DNA from: Ferruginibacter sp.
Lineage (GTDB): Bacteria; Bacteroidota; Bacteroidia; Chitinophagales; Chitinophagaceae
NCBI GenBank assembly: GCA_019638575.1
Contig: JAHBTN010000002.1
Span: forward strand, 178,719-242,718
Length of the DNA: 64,000 bases
Direction of reading: 5' to 3'
Position numbers and translations under genes: made by a program
Part shown: positions 42,484 to 52,800 of the stretch, piece after piece
How positions within the stretch are numbered: position 1 is the stretch's first letter
Layout of the letters: every line of letters begins with the position of its first letter
Notes under the pieces: model-generated
What the model was told of the DNA's origin: nothing
Databases searched by the model: none
The model's input: the letters and a program-made list of their open reading frames with translations, nothing else

Positions 42484-44280
42484 TTAATGCCCCTTCGTTT
42501 CTTCATCACCTACAGGCACATTTTGAGGTATATATTCTTTACCATCTTTTGAATATTCATAAGCGCCACGGTAAACTTCCGGTATTTCGCCTGGCCAGTT
42601 ACCATGCCCCGGATGTATTGGCGCTGTCCACTCTAATGTATTTGATTGCCATGGATTTTGATTGGTAACTTTTCTGCCTTTATACATGCTGTAAAAGAAA
42701 TTGAAAACAAATAATAATTGTACAGCAAATACAATGATTACAACAAAGCTTATAAACTCATTGAGGCCTGCAAACATTTTAAACGAGTTCCAGCCGGAAT
42801 AGTCATAATAACGGCGTGGCATACCAGCTAAACCTTCGTAGTGCATAGGCCAAAAAATAAGATATGCACCAACAATGGTTACCCAAAAATGGATATATGC
42901 CAACGTGTTATTCATATAGCGGCCAAACATTTTAGGGAACCAGTGATAAATACCTGCAAGCATTCCGAATATGGAAGCCACACCCATTACAATATGAAAG
43001 TGTGCAATTACAAAATAAGTATCATGCAAATGCAAATCCAGTGCAGAGTTACCAAGGAAGATACCAGTTAATCCTCCGCTTATAAATAAACTTACAAAAC
43101 CAATTGAAAACAGCATGCCCGGCGTAAACCGAATATTGCCCCGCCATAATGTAGTTAACCAGTTAAACACTTTAATGGCCGATGGTACCGCAATCAATAA
43201 GGTAAGCAGTACGAATACCGATCCAAGGAAGGGGTTCATACCGGTTACAAACATGTGGTGCGCCCAAACCAAAAAGGCCAGTGTACAAATTGCAAATAAT
43301 GAACCCACCATGGCCATATAACCAAAAATAGGTTTGCGGCTGTTAACACTAATAATTTCTGAACTGATACCCATTGCCGGTAGCGCTATGATATAAACTT
43401 CGGGGTGGCCCAGGAACCAGAATAAATGCTGGAACAGGATGGCGCTACCACCTTCGTTGGGTAATATTTTACCGGCAATTACAATATCACTTAAGTAAAA
43501 ACTGGTACCCAGGTTCCTATCAAACAATAATAATATAACGCCAGAGAACAATACCGGGAAAGATAACACACCCAGTATAGCAGTAAATAATAATGCCCAT
43601 ACGGTTAGCGGCAGGCGAGTCATGCTCATACCTTTTGTACGCATACTTAAAATGGTGGTGATATAGTTAAGGCCTCCCAGTAACGACGATACAATAAACA
43701 TGGCCATACTTACCAACCAATAGTCCATACCAACTACAGAGCCGGTTGATGCATCACCCAGCGCACTCAAAGGCGGATAAATCGTCCAACCTCCGCTTGC
43801 AGGACCGGTTTGTACAAATAATGAAGCAAACATAATGATGGAAGCCAGGAAGAAAAACCAATAGCTAAGCATGTTTAACATGGGCGAAGCCATGTCTCTT
43901 GCTCCAATTTGTAAAGGAATTAAATAGTTTGCAAAAGTGCCGCTTAAGCCGGCTGTTAATACAAAGAATACAAGGATAGTACCATGCATGGTAACCAATG
44001 CATAATAAAAATCGGGTTTTAATTTACCGCCTGCTGCCCAGTGGCCAAGCAGGTCTTCCAACCAGGGGAAAGTTGTATCGGGGAAGCCTAACTGTAAACG
44101 GAAAATTACAGAAAACAAACCACCAATGATGGCCCAAATGATTCCCGTAACCAAAAACTGTTTGGAAATCATTTTATGATCCTGGCTAAAAACGTATTTG
44201 GATATAAACGTTTCGTGATGGTGATGTTCGTGATGAACCTCATGAACACCTGCATGCTGAACTGTTGCTACGCTACTCAT
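42484..44280 (-). CDS. ctaD: Cytochrome c oxidase subunit I
   Basis: This is the catalytic subunit of an aa3-type haem-copper oxidase, with 12 helices in 598 residues. Ligands are visible: the haem a His in VTMHGTILVFF, the CuB His and cross-linked Tyr in LGHPEVYIIALP, the CuB pair in WAHHMFVTG, and the two haem His in VIAHFHIVMG. The N-terminus carries a His-rich stretch (HHEHHHHE). The ATG at 44280 was chosen; the frame opens at 44313 but those residues look non-coding. It follows ctaC by 54 bp, and that spacer contains an 8-bp inverted repeat. Confidence 0.96.
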   Translation of the reverse strand: MSSVATVQHAGVHEVHHEHHHHETFISKYVFSQDHKMISKQFLVTGIIWAIIGGLFSVIFRLQLGFPDTTFPWLEDLLGHWAAGGKLKPDFYYALVTMHGTILVFFVLTAGLSGTFANYLIPLQIGARDMASPMLNMLSYWFFFLASIIMFASLFVQTGPASGGWTIYPPLSALGDASTGSVVGMDYWLVSMAMFIVSSLLGGLNYITTILSMRTKGMSMTRLPLTVWALLFTAILGVLSFPVLFSGVILLLFDRNLGTSFYLSDIVIAGKILPNEGGSAILFQHLFWFLGHPEVYIIALPAMGISSEIISVNSRKPIFGYMAMVGSLFAICTLAFLVWAHHMFVTGMNPFLGSVFVLLTLLIAVPSAIKVFNWLTTLWRGNIRFTPGMLFSIGFVSLFISGGLTGIFLGNSALDLHLHDTYFVIAHFHIVMGVASIFGMLAGIYHWFPKMFGRYMNNTLAYIHFWVTIVGAYLIFWPMHYEGLAGMPRRYYDYSGWNSFKMFAGLNEFISFVVIIVFAVQLLFVFNFFYSMYKGRKVTNQNPWQSNTLEWTAPIHPGHGNWPGEIPEVYRGAYEYSKDGKEYIPQNVPVGDEETKGH

Positions 44281-44296
44281 ATTCTTTGATTTTTCA

Positions 44297-44326
44297 TTTT
44301 GGCAAAAAAACAATCAAATGCCAAAA
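44297..44326. repeat. Inverted repeat in the ctaC-ctaD spacer
   Basis: TTTTGGCA (44297-44304) and TGCCAAAA (44319-44326) form an 8-bp stem around 14 nt. The stem sits between two cotranscribed genes and could set mRNA stability or ribosome access to ctaD. Confidence 0.5.
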
Positions 44327-44334
44327 CGGATTTA

Positions 44335-45387
44335 TTATTTTTTTGTTTCCAGTACCTGGGCTGTTTGTTTTGCTGTACTGTCGGTTGTATTGATTGCTGG
44401 CGCTGTTTTCTCGGGAAATAAATTTGAATATTCCGATGTTTGCTCTGCCAGCCATTTTTTATACTCTTCCATTGTTTCCACAATGATAACCCCTCTCATA
44501 GCAAAGTGATTGGCGCCACATAACTGGTCGCACGAAATCTCGTAAGTAAACTCGGGGTTGCCTGTTTTCTTCCTCATTTCTTCGGTGGTAATTTTAGGTG
44601 TAAACCATTGCGTAGTGGGAATACCAGGTACCGCATCCATCTTAAGCCTGAAATGCGGTAAGCCCACATCGTGTATTACATCCTGCGAATGTATTACCAT
44701 TTTTACAGGTACACCCACCGGCAAATGCATAGTAGTGTTTACATGTATATCATCATGGCTTGCCGGGTCGTTAAAATCTACACCCAGGTTATTTTTTGCT
44801 GTGTATAATTTATAGTTTGTTTTACCCAAAACCTTATCCGGGCCGGGGTACCTAAACTCCCATGCAAACTGGTGGCCGGTTACTTCAACCACAATTGCAT
44901 CTTTAGGAGCATCACCGGTAATTTTAAACCAGGCTTTTAACCCAAATACAATTAATATAGCGAGTACAATTGCCGGAATGGTTGTCCATATAAGTTCTAA
45001 CTTGGTACTGTGTGCAAAATAATATGCTTTGCGGTTGTCATTTTCCTGGTATTTAAACGAAAACCAAAATAACAAGACTTGGGTGATAATAAATATGATA
45101 CCGGTGAGTATGATGGTAATCATCATCATAGAGTCAATCTCTTCTCCTTCCACCGATGCGGAACCTTGCGGAAACAAAGTTTTAGGATACAGCAATTCAT
45201 TACAATACCAAACACCTATTAAACCAAACACTAAAAACCCAAGCAGGAAAAAGGCATTTATCCTATTGTTTTGCTTACGGGTTTTTTCTTCGCCTTTTAA
45301 AATGCTAACGTATTCGCTTGCTTTTGCAATTTGAAAAACAACTACAAAAATTAATGCGCCTAAAGCTATCATTAAAAACTCTTTCAT
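44335..45387 (-). CDS. ctaC: Cytochrome c oxidase subunit II
   Basis: Subunit II holds the binuclear CuA centre that accepts electrons from cytochrome c. The 350-residue protein has an N-terminal hydrophobic helix not normal for the family (MIALGALIFVVVFQIA), then two standard helices. The periplasmic domain has the ligands H in VIHDVGLPHFR and the CuA loop CDQLCGANHFAM. No cytochrome c domain is fused at the C-terminus, so the enzyme is aa3 and not caa3 in its strict sense; electrons must come from ActE, ActA or a separate cytochrome c. It follows actF by 162 bp. Confidence 0.94.
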   Translation of the reverse strand: MKEFLMIALGALIFVVVFQIAKASEYVSILKGEEKTRKQNNRINAFFLLGFLVFGLIGVWYCNELLYPKTLFPQGSASVEGEEIDSMMMITIILTGIIFIITQVLLFWFSFKYQENDNRKAYYFAHSTKLELIWTTIPAIVLAILIVFGLKAWFKITGDAPKDAIVVEVTGHQFAWEFRYPGPDKVLGKTNYKLYTAKNNLGVDFNDPASHDDIHVNTTMHLPVGVPVKMVIHSQDVIHDVGLPHFRLKMDAVPGIPTTQWFTPKITTEEMRKKTGNPEFTYEISCDQLCGANHFAMRGVIIVETMEEYKKWLAEQTSEYSNLFPEKTAPAINTTDSTAKQTAQVLETKK

Positions 45388-45419
45388 ATACTTAATTTAG
45401 GACCCTTTGCTTTTAGTTG

Positions 45420-45448
45420 GTTATTCTTTATTAAATAATTAGAATAAC
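45420..45448. repeat. AT-rich inverted repeat upstream of ctaC
   Basis: GTTATTCT (45420-45427) and AGAATAAC (45441-45448) pair perfectly around 13 nt. It lies 33 bp before the ctaC start in the actF-ctaC spacer and could be an operator or a weak hairpin between the ACIII and oxidase parts. Confidence 0.45.
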
Positions 45449-45549
45449 AAACATCGGCATTGGGTGTCTTTTTTATTTCAAATATTTTTTACTTTTTATA
45501 TCCTTACCGTTTCCTTTCAAAAAAACTAAAAGTAATTGGGTAATGTTGC

Positions 45550-46803
45550 TTACGTATGGTGAATCATACTTTCTTTCATGAAAGGGTTATTTTTTGCCAG
45601 CATTGAATGTTTACTTAAATAATTTCCTGTACTCCACATTATTAATCCAATAAACAAACAAGGAACACCAAATTCAAAAGGCATCATTTCTGCATGTTCA
45701 TGTAATGTTCCCGGCATTACCATTTGGTAAAAATCTAACCAGTGTCCAAAAATTATTAAGATCGACATAAATGTCATCAATGTCCAATTCCTTTTACTTC
45801 CTTTAGTCATTAATATTAAAATAGGTGCCACAAAGTTTATGATCAGATTAAGGAAGAAGATTCCTTTAAAAGGCCCTGTTTTTGAAGCGGTACCAATTCT
45901 TTCAATAAAATATTTTGTTTCTTCCGGCTGGTTACTGTACCAGATAAGCATGTACTGTGCAAACCATAAATATGTCCAGAAAATTGAGAATGCAAACATA
46001 AACTTACCCAGGTCGTGTAAATGTTCTTTGTTAACAAATTCTAATTCTCCACGGTTTTTTAAATAAATAACGAAAATGGTTATTAAAGCAATACCCGATA
46101 CAAAAGTGCTTGCAAATGTATACCAACTGTACATGGTGCTGTACCAGTGTGGGTCAATACTCATTAACCATAACCAGGGAATAGTAGAAGCTACTGTAAG
46201 TGTAAACACTACTGTAAATAACGAAGCCCAAATAGTATTGTTCCATATCCACTTTTTACCGGTTTCATAATCCATGGTACCGTGTTTGTCGCTTTCAAGA
46301 CTCATGCTACGCATTTTCTTTCCTAAAAACCACCAAAGAAAAATAGTAATGAATGACCAAACGATAAAGAAGGTGGGACTTAAGAAACCTTTTTTACCAT
46401 TTAATATTTTGTCGGCAGCAACTGCGTCTTTATCTAACCAATGATAAATATCTGTGCGATGTCCAAATACAAGGCTTAATAGTATAATAAATGTTATAAT
46501 ACCCAGCAGGGGTACTGCAGTTGATATGGCTTCGGACACTCTCCTGAAAGCTACTACCCAACCACCCATGGCCATAGTGGTTACACAAATAAAGAACATA
46601 ACTGCATTAACTGTAAGTAAAAAGTACACACTGTTTTGTAACAATACTGCCCAAAAACGAGTGCTGTTTACATTTTCACCATGCCCTGCATGTGCAAAAG
46701 GGTGATACATGATAAGGCCGTACAACAATGCTAATACACCGACACCTATAAGGCCATAGGTCCACTTTTTATAACTGCCGGGTAATTGAAATTGATGATC
46801 CAT
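45550..46803 (-). CDS. actF: Alternative Complex III subunit ActF
   Basis: ActF is a ten-helix membrane subunit of the quinol:cytochrome c oxidoreductase, related to NrfD/ActC but shorter. The 417-residue protein begins with a helix WTYGLIGVGVLALLYGLIMYHPF and has the family features FWAVLLQNSVYFLLTVNAVMFF and FAFSIFWTYLWFAQYMLIWYSN. It forms the membrane part with ActC. It is the last act gene before ctaC. Confidence 0.92.
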   Translation of the reverse strand: MDHQFQLPGSYKKWTYGLIGVGVLALLYGLIMYHPFAHAGHGENVNSTRFWAVLLQNSVYFLLTVNAVMFFICVTTMAMGGWVVAFRRVSEAISTAVPLLGIITFIILLSLVFGHRTDIYHWLDKDAVAADKILNGKKGFLSPTFFIVWSFITIFLWWFLGKKMRSMSLESDKHGTMDYETGKKWIWNNTIWASLFTVVFTLTVASTIPWLWLMSIDPHWYSTMYSWYTFASTFVSGIALITIFVIYLKNRGELEFVNKEHLHDLGKFMFAFSIFWTYLWFAQYMLIWYSNQPEETKYFIERIGTASKTGPFKGIFFLNLIINFVAPILILMTKGSKRNWTLMTFMSILIIFGHWLDFYQMVMPGTLHEHAEMMPFEFGVPCLFIGLIMWSTGNYLSKHSMLAKNNPFMKESMIHHT

Positions 46804-46871
46804 CTATTCTTTATTTTGAGTTATTTGCGGCTAATTGTTTTTTTTATTTCCGAAAAAAACGAAGCCAAATT

Positions 46872-46899
46872 TGTTTTAATTATTCTGTTTTAATTATTC
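46872..46899. repeat. Perfect 14-bp tandem duplication in the actE-actF spacer
   Basis: TGTTTTAATTATTC occurs twice back to back (46872-46885, 46886-46899) between actF and actE. It resembles the slipped-strand repeats seen in other act spacers. Confidence 0.7.
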
Positions 46900-46933
46900 A
46901 CCTTTCACCAAACCTGCTTCACAATTTTTTTTA

Positions 46934-47566
46934 TTATTTTTTTGCCGCAGCGCTGTCTGCTTTGGCTGTTGTTTCGGTTGCTGCTGTTTTTGGTTCAAGT
47001 GTCCTGATATATTGTACTATCCTCCACCGCTGTTCTTTTGTTAATTGCGAAGCATAGCTTCCCATATTGTTTTGCCCGTAAGTCATCACATAAAAAAGAC
47101 GGCCATCGCTAAAACCAGGCGATGCAGCAATAATGCTTTTAACACCACCAATTTTGGGTGCAAGAGGACCATTGGCTTCTGCTTTTTCGCCGTGGCATAC
47201 GGCACAGTTGATATTGAATAAACGGCCGGCTTCTTCAAGTTCTTTACCGTTCATTGGATCTAATGGGTTTTTAACCTGGCTGCTTAAATTTATTAACCCG
47301 TTGCTGTCGTTTGGTACTGTGTAAGGGAACAGGTCGCCTCTTTTTAATGTACCGGCAGGGGGCAGGTTGTTATAAAAAATTTTATGCCCTGCTTCCTTTG
47401 GATCGGTAGTAAAAACAGACGAATCCCTTTGGGCATAAGTTTCGTAAGCACGGCTATAAGCCATATCAGGCATATAGGCCCTGCCCGGTTCACGTTTATC
47501 CCTGCAACTGGTAAAAACAACTGCCGCAGATAAAATGAGTGTTGCTATGATTGCGATTTTTTTCAT
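46934..47566 (-). CDS. actE: Alternative Complex III subunit ActE (monohaem cytochrome c lipoprotein)
   Basis: This 210-residue protein has a lipoprotein signal ending VFTSC and one c-type haem motif CAVCH with a likely Met ligand in NMGSYASQL. ActE is a periplasmic electron-carrying subunit of ACIII and may pass electrons on to the oxidase. The tail is Ala/Thr/Lys-rich. It lies between actD and actF. Confidence 0.92.
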   Translation of the reverse strand: MKKIAIIATLILSAAVVFTSCRDKREPGRAYMPDMAYSRAYETYAQRDSSVFTTDPKEAGHKIFYNNLPPAGTLKRGDLFPYTVPNDSNGLINLSSQVKNPLDPMNGKELEEAGRLFNINCAVCHGEKAEANGPLAPKIGGVKSIIAASPGFSDGRLFYVMTYGQNNMGSYASQLTKEQRWRIVQYIRTLEPKTAATETTAKADSAAAKK

Positions 47567-47614
47567 TTCGTTTTCTTAAAAGTCTCTTTAATATCTTTTA
47601 GTTTCCGCTTTTGC

Positions 47615-48205
47615 TTAATACCCTTTTTCTTCTTTATATAATTTCTGTGTACGGTCGTAGGTTCCAATCCACCAGCCGGTTTCTACTTCCTGTACATTTA
47701 CTTCCTGTGCACCTGCATTTTGTAAAAATGCCTGTACCTCTGCATCATTTGTTTTATCGGTACATTCAATAGCCATAACAAAAAGATCGTCAGTTGCCCG
47801 AGGATGAAAATGATGTTTTTTTATAAATGGAGCCAGGTTGCACAGGTAACAAAATGTAAGTACCATACCTACTGCCGAAAATAATACGGTAAGCTCAAAA
47901 GTAATGGGTATCCAAGCTGGTAAATCAAAATGTGGTTTACCACCAAAATTCAGTGGCCAGTCCCTTGTAAAAATCCAGCCAATACCTGTAAGGGCAGTAG
48001 TAGTGCCGGTGATACCAAAAATAAATCCTGCTGTGTGCAAGCTTGTTTCACGAATGCCCATTGCATGATCTAAACCATGCACCGGGAAAGGTGTATATAC
48101 ATCGTGTATTTTGTAACCTGCTTTGCGAACATTCTTCACCGCAGGAAACAATACCTTTTCATCATCAAACGACCCTACAACAAATTTTTTAATTCCTCCA
48201 GCCAT
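47615..48205 (-). CDS. actD: Alternative Complex III subunit ActD (DUF3341)
   Basis: ActD is a two-helix membrane subunit. The 196 residues show FDDEKVLFPAVKNVRKAGYKIHDVYTPFP-type opening, then MGIRETSLHTAGFIFGITG and a second helix PITFELTVLFSAVGMVL, all typical of DUF3341. The C-terminal soluble part faces the cytoplasm. It lies 38 bp after actC, with an array of TAAAC units in the spacer. Confidence 0.92.
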   Translation of the reverse strand: MAGGIKKFVVGSFDDEKVLFPAVKNVRKAGYKIHDVYTPFPVHGLDHAMGIRETSLHTAGFIFGITGTTTALTGIGWIFTRDWPLNFGGKPHFDLPAWIPITFELTVLFSAVGMVLTFCYLCNLAPFIKKHHFHPRATDDLFVMAIECTDKTNDAEVQAFLQNAGAQEVNVQEVETGWWIGTYDRTQKLYKEEKGY

Positions 48206-48210
48206 ATATT

Positions 48211-48245
48211 TAAACTTTTAAACTTCTTAAACCTATTAAACTTTT
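48211..48245. repeat. TAAACYTHT tandem array in the actC-actD spacer
   Basis: Four units of 8-9 bp (TAAACTTT, TAAACTTCT, TAAACCTAT, TAAACTTTT) lie end to end and just overlap the actC stop. Confidence 0.7.
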
Positions 48246-49695
48246 AGTGTGCATGCGCCACTTCTTCAATATAAAATTTCTCCGAATCTGCTTTTTCCAT
48301 TTCAGTCATTTTTGCTTTATAGTTTTCTCCACTGGTTTTTAATACAGCTTTAATTTCGGCCACAGCAATAACCGGGAAATATTTTGCAAAAATGAAGAAG
48401 CAGGTGAAGAACAGCCCGAATGTGCCAAGATAAAACCCTACCTCCCAAATGGACGGGCTATAATAAGTACTCCATGCTGATGGCAGGAAGTCCCTGTAAA
48501 CAGATGATACGATAATCACAAAACGCTCAAACCACATACCTATGTTTACAATAATACTCATGAAGAATGTAACGGTAATGTTCCTTCTTAATTTACGGCT
48601 CCAGAATAACTGCGGCGATACCACGTTACAGAACATCATCAGCCAATAGCTCCAACCGTAAGGAGTGAATAAGTTTGCACGGTTTTCTTTAAAGGCATAC
48701 CACTCGTAAGGGTTTTGGCCATACCAGGCAATAAATAATTCTGTTAAGTAAGCACAACCCACAATACTTCCTGTAAGCACTATCACTTTGTTCATGGCAT
48801 CAATATGCCCCATGGTGATATAATCCTGCAGGTTTAAAACTTTACGCACTACAATCATCAGTGTTTGCACCATGGCAAATCCACTGAAGATGGCACCGGC
48901 CACAAAGTAAGGAGGGAAGATAGTTGTATGCCAGCCCGGAACTACAGATGTGGCAAAGTCGAACGATACGATGGTGTGTACCGAAAGTACCAGCGGTGTT
49001 GCCAGGCCTGCCAGTACAAGCGATAATGATTCGTGGCGTTGCCAGTGTTTGGTACTACCCGTCCAACCAAATGCTGTAACACCATAAAAGAATTTACGGA
49101 ACTTGGTTTTTGCACGGTCTCTAACTGTTGCCAAATCGGGTATAAGGCCAGAGTACCAGAATAATAATGATACAGTAAAATAAGTTCCTACCGCAAACAC
49201 ATCCCACAATAGTGGTGAATTAAAGTTAACCCATAGCGGGCCACGTGTGTTGGGATAAGGTAATACAAAGAAAGCCATCCATACACGGCCCATGTGCCAA
49301 ATAGGAAACTGACCGGCACACATAACCGCAAATATTGTCATCGCCTCAGCAGCACGGTTAACCCCTGTTCTCCATCCCTGACGAAACAGTAATAAGATGG
49401 CAGAGATAAGCGTTCCGGCATGACCAATACCTACCCACCATACGAAGTTGGTGATATCCCAACCCCAGCCGATGGTTTTATTAAGGTTCCACTGGCCAAT
49501 ACCATAAGTAACCTCACGGTAAACACTGTACACGCCAAATAATAGCAAGGAAACACTGATAAAAAACCCTATATACCAAAGCGTGCTCGGCTTCATTTCA
49601 ATGGGGCGTATAATATCTTCTGTAACCTGGTGATAATCTTTATTACCATCAATTAACGGTTCCCTTTGTTGCGATTCGTATTTCAGTAATGACAT
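48244..49695 (-). CDS. actC: Alternative Complex III subunit ActC (NrfD-like)
   Basis: ActC is the ten-helix NrfD/PsrC-type subunit that contains the quinol site. The 483-residue protein shows FVWWVGIGHAGTLISAILLLFRQGWRTGVNR-type helix 2 and VVPGWHTTIFPPYFVAGAIFSGFAMVQTL, both family signatures. The frame opens with a TTG at 49713, but the ATG at 49695 (MSLLKYESQ) is preferred. It follows actB across a spacer holding a 4-unit tandem repeat. Confidence 0.93.
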   Translation of the reverse strand: MSLLKYESQQREPLIDGNKDYHQVTEDIIRPIEMKPSTLWYIGFFISVSLLLFGVYSVYREVTYGIGQWNLNKTIGWGWDITNFVWWVGIGHAGTLISAILLLFRQGWRTGVNRAAEAMTIFAVMCAGQFPIWHMGRVWMAFFVLPYPNTRGPLWVNFNSPLLWDVFAVGTYFTVSLLFWYSGLIPDLATVRDRAKTKFRKFFYGVTAFGWTGSTKHWQRHESLSLVLAGLATPLVLSVHTIVSFDFATSVVPGWHTTIFPPYFVAGAIFSGFAMVQTLMIVVRKVLNLQDYITMGHIDAMNKVIVLTGSIVGCAYLTELFIAWYGQNPYEWYAFKENRANLFTPYGWSYWLMMFCNVVSPQLFWSRKLRRNITVTFFMSIIVNIGMWFERFVIIVSSVYRDFLPSAWSTYYSPSIWEVGFYLGTFGLFFTCFFIFAKYFPVIAVAEIKAVLKTSGENYKAKMTEMEKADSEKFYIEEVAHAH

Positions 49696-49751
49696 ATCTA
49701 TGGTTAAAGTCAAAAGTTAAAAGTCAATAAACTAAAAACAACTGTTGTTTA

Positions 49752-49836
49752 GTTTTGAATTTTACTTTTTGGTTTTTGAATTTTACTTTTTTGGTTCTGA
49801 ATTTCTACTTTTTGGTTTTTGAATTTTTACTTTCTC
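49752..49836. repeat. Four-unit 20-23-bp tandem repeat in the actB-actC spacer
   Basis: Imperfect units start at 49752, 49772, 49794 and 49815, each of the type GTTTTTGAATTTTACTTTTTG. They fill most of the 149-bp gap. An AT-rich inverted repeat (about 49731-49757) lies at one edge. Confidence 0.8.
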
Positions 49837-49844
49837 GCCAGTTT

Positions 49845-52800
49845 CTATGCTTCTGCTTCTTCTCCACCAATATGCCTGTCGGTATTACGCACTTTGGCCA
49901 GGTAATTCACATTTGGCAAAACGTGCAAATGCTCCAGTACATAAAATGACCTGTGTTTTTGATCCACATTACGAATCTTATATACATCACTTTCCTTATC
50001 ATTTACATTACCAAAGCTGATAGCGTGTGTAGGACAAGCCTGCATACAGGCTGTTTTTACATTACGCACCAGTTTAGGGTTTTGTTGTTTTTTAGCTTCT
50101 AATTTCGAATCCTGCAAACGCTGTACGCAGAATGAGCATTTTTCCATTACCCCTCTTGAACGCACTGTAACATCAGGATTCAACACCATCCTGGTAAGAT
50201 CGTCGTTCATCTGCATTACAGATTCATCCATATAACCACCTAAAATAGGTTTTTGGTTATCAGGGAAACTATCAGCGCCTGTAAAATCTAACCAGTTAAA
50301 ACGGCGCACTTTAAAAGGACAGTTATTGGCACAATACCTTGTACCAATACAACGGTTATATACCATCTGGTTTAAACCTTCGCTGCTGTGGTTGGTGGCA
50401 GCCACCGGGCATACATTTTCGCAAGGAGCATTGTCGCAGTGCTGGCAAAGCATAGGTTGAAAAACCACATCGGGGTTTTCCATATCGCCGGTAAAATAAC
50501 GGTCGATACGCAACCACTGCATATCATGAAAACGCTGCACCTGCTGCTTACCTACTACACTCACATTATTTTCGGCGGTACATGCAATTACACAGGCACT
50601 GCAACCTGTACAGGTGTTCAAATCAATACTCATACCCCATTTAATACCCGGTTTTTCAAAATTGGGGTAAATGGTGGCATCATTTATAAAATCTTTGCTA
50701 CCTCCTGCAGTAATGCTTTCACGCTCTTTGGCTACTTCTTCCAAAAGCGCTTCGGGGTTTGCATTATACGATTTAAGGTTTGTTTCGTGAAGGATGGCAC
50801 GGCCTTCAGTAAAGCCATGTATCTGTGTTTGTGCAAGCGGGTAAGTAGCGCCGGTTTTTTCGGCGGTGGCAACAGAAAAGTTTACATTAGTACCACTGAA
50901 ACCAATTAAAGGATACACATTTTTACCGGCTCCATTTGCAGATTTGCCAATATTAGTTGCTGTATCTTCTTTGTTAGCGCTTTCTCTTCCATAACCAACG
51001 GCCAATGCAATTGTGTTCTTATTCATGCCCGGCAATACTATCACAGGCAATTCAACCGACTTACCATTTGCAGCCGTTACTTTAATAACCGGTTTTTCGG
51101 GATGCACTTCATAATTACTTTGCTGGCCGCCTTCCATAGTCATCACATCAATACCTACCAGCGCTTTAGCCATAGCCGGGCTTATCATAGCATAATTATC
51201 CCAGGTTACCTTTGTAAGAGGGTCGGGCAATTCCTGCAGCCATGGGTTATTGGCCTGGCTACCGTTTCCTATAGAAACTTTTTCGTAAAAATATATTTCT
51301 GTTTCGGCTCCTTTTACCGAAGCTAATGCAGCGGCAGCCTCTGCAGTTTTTGCTCCATTATATGTACCGCCTGCAACAGGCATAGATGCCGGTTCTATAA
51401 CACCATCCTGTAAAGCTTTTTCATAAACATCTACACTGCCAAGCTTTGCATTCCAGTATGTTTTAAAATAAGTTTCATAATCATTTACCATACTACCAGC
51501 TGCTGCACTCCATTTAATTAATGAAGTTTGAAATGCCCTTGTTTTAAATAAAGGATTGATAGTTGGTTGTATCAGGCTATAATACCCGGTTTTGGGTTCA
51601 GCATCGCCCCAACTCTCTAACCAATGGTGAGCTGGAAGGATGTATTTGCATAACTCGGTGGTTTCGTCCATGGCAGCATTAAAAGATACCGAAGTAACTT
51701 TTGCAAATGCGTCTTTAAATTTCTTGCTGTCGCTGTATGAATAAGCAGGGTTAACGCCATAAACCAACACAGCATTTATTGTGCCGCTGTTCATATCATC
51801 AATCAGTTTTACCATATCTGCATCAATACCGTTCTTATAGTTTGATGTCATACCCCAGTTGATGGTTTTGCCATTGGCACCAATGGCTTCGTTGATGGCA
51901 TTTACAATGATCTGAACATTTACATCGTTGCTTCCGCAAACCACCAATGCAGCGCCTTTGTTTGCATTTAATGCAGCTACGGTGTCATCAATACCTTTTG
52001 CAAGTCTTGCATCGGCAATTGAAGGTGCAGTTACTGCCACACCTAATTTAGCTGCTAAAGCTAATGCCACTGCACCTATTTGTGATGGCTTATGAGTATA
52101 CCTGTCATCGGCATTACTGCCTGTAAGGCTTATCATGCTTTCAAACTGTATATGCCTGTTCAGTTCCACTTTTTCGCCTGTAACTTTACGGCCTTTTGAA
52201 TATTGGTAAGCAAATTCAACAGGGCTAAGCCAGGTGCCCAAAAAATCGGCACTAAGGCTAACAATCACTTTTGCATTATCAAAATGGTAAGAAGGGATAG
52301 CTCTTTTTCCATAACAGGCTTCGTTAGCCTGTAACATACCACTGTAGCTAACCGCATCATATTGTACATGGCGGCTGCCCGGGTGCTTTGAAATAAATTC
52401 GTTTATCAGTTGTAATGTTGTAGGAGAATTGATGGTGCCTGTTAACAGCGCTATTGATTTACCTGTAATATCGGCTCCCACCATTTTATCAAAAGCATCA
52501 AAGCTGGTAACTTCTTTAAACGACTTACCGTCTTTTTGCATGGGATAGCGTAAACGGGTATTATCATATAAATCTAAAACAGAAGCCTGTGCCTGGGCAT
52601 TAGTACCACCGTTGGTAATAGTTGATAATTCGTTTCCTTCTATCTTAATGGGCCTTCCATCTCTTTGCTTAACTACTACAGGTATGGTATCGCCTCCATT
52701 AACATAAGTAGATGCGTAATAATTGGCTACACCCGGTATTTCATTATCGGGTTTATTTAAATAAGGTATTGCTTTATGAACAGGAACTTCGCAACTGGCT

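Noticed and set aside
49731-49757. Inverted repeat as a terminator between actB and actC
   Set aside because: The stem is AT-only in its strong part, and genes continue in the same direction in an operon known to be cotranscribed.
49752-49836. CRISPR-like array
   Set aside because: Units are adjacent without unique spacers, imperfect and AT-rich; no cas gene is present.
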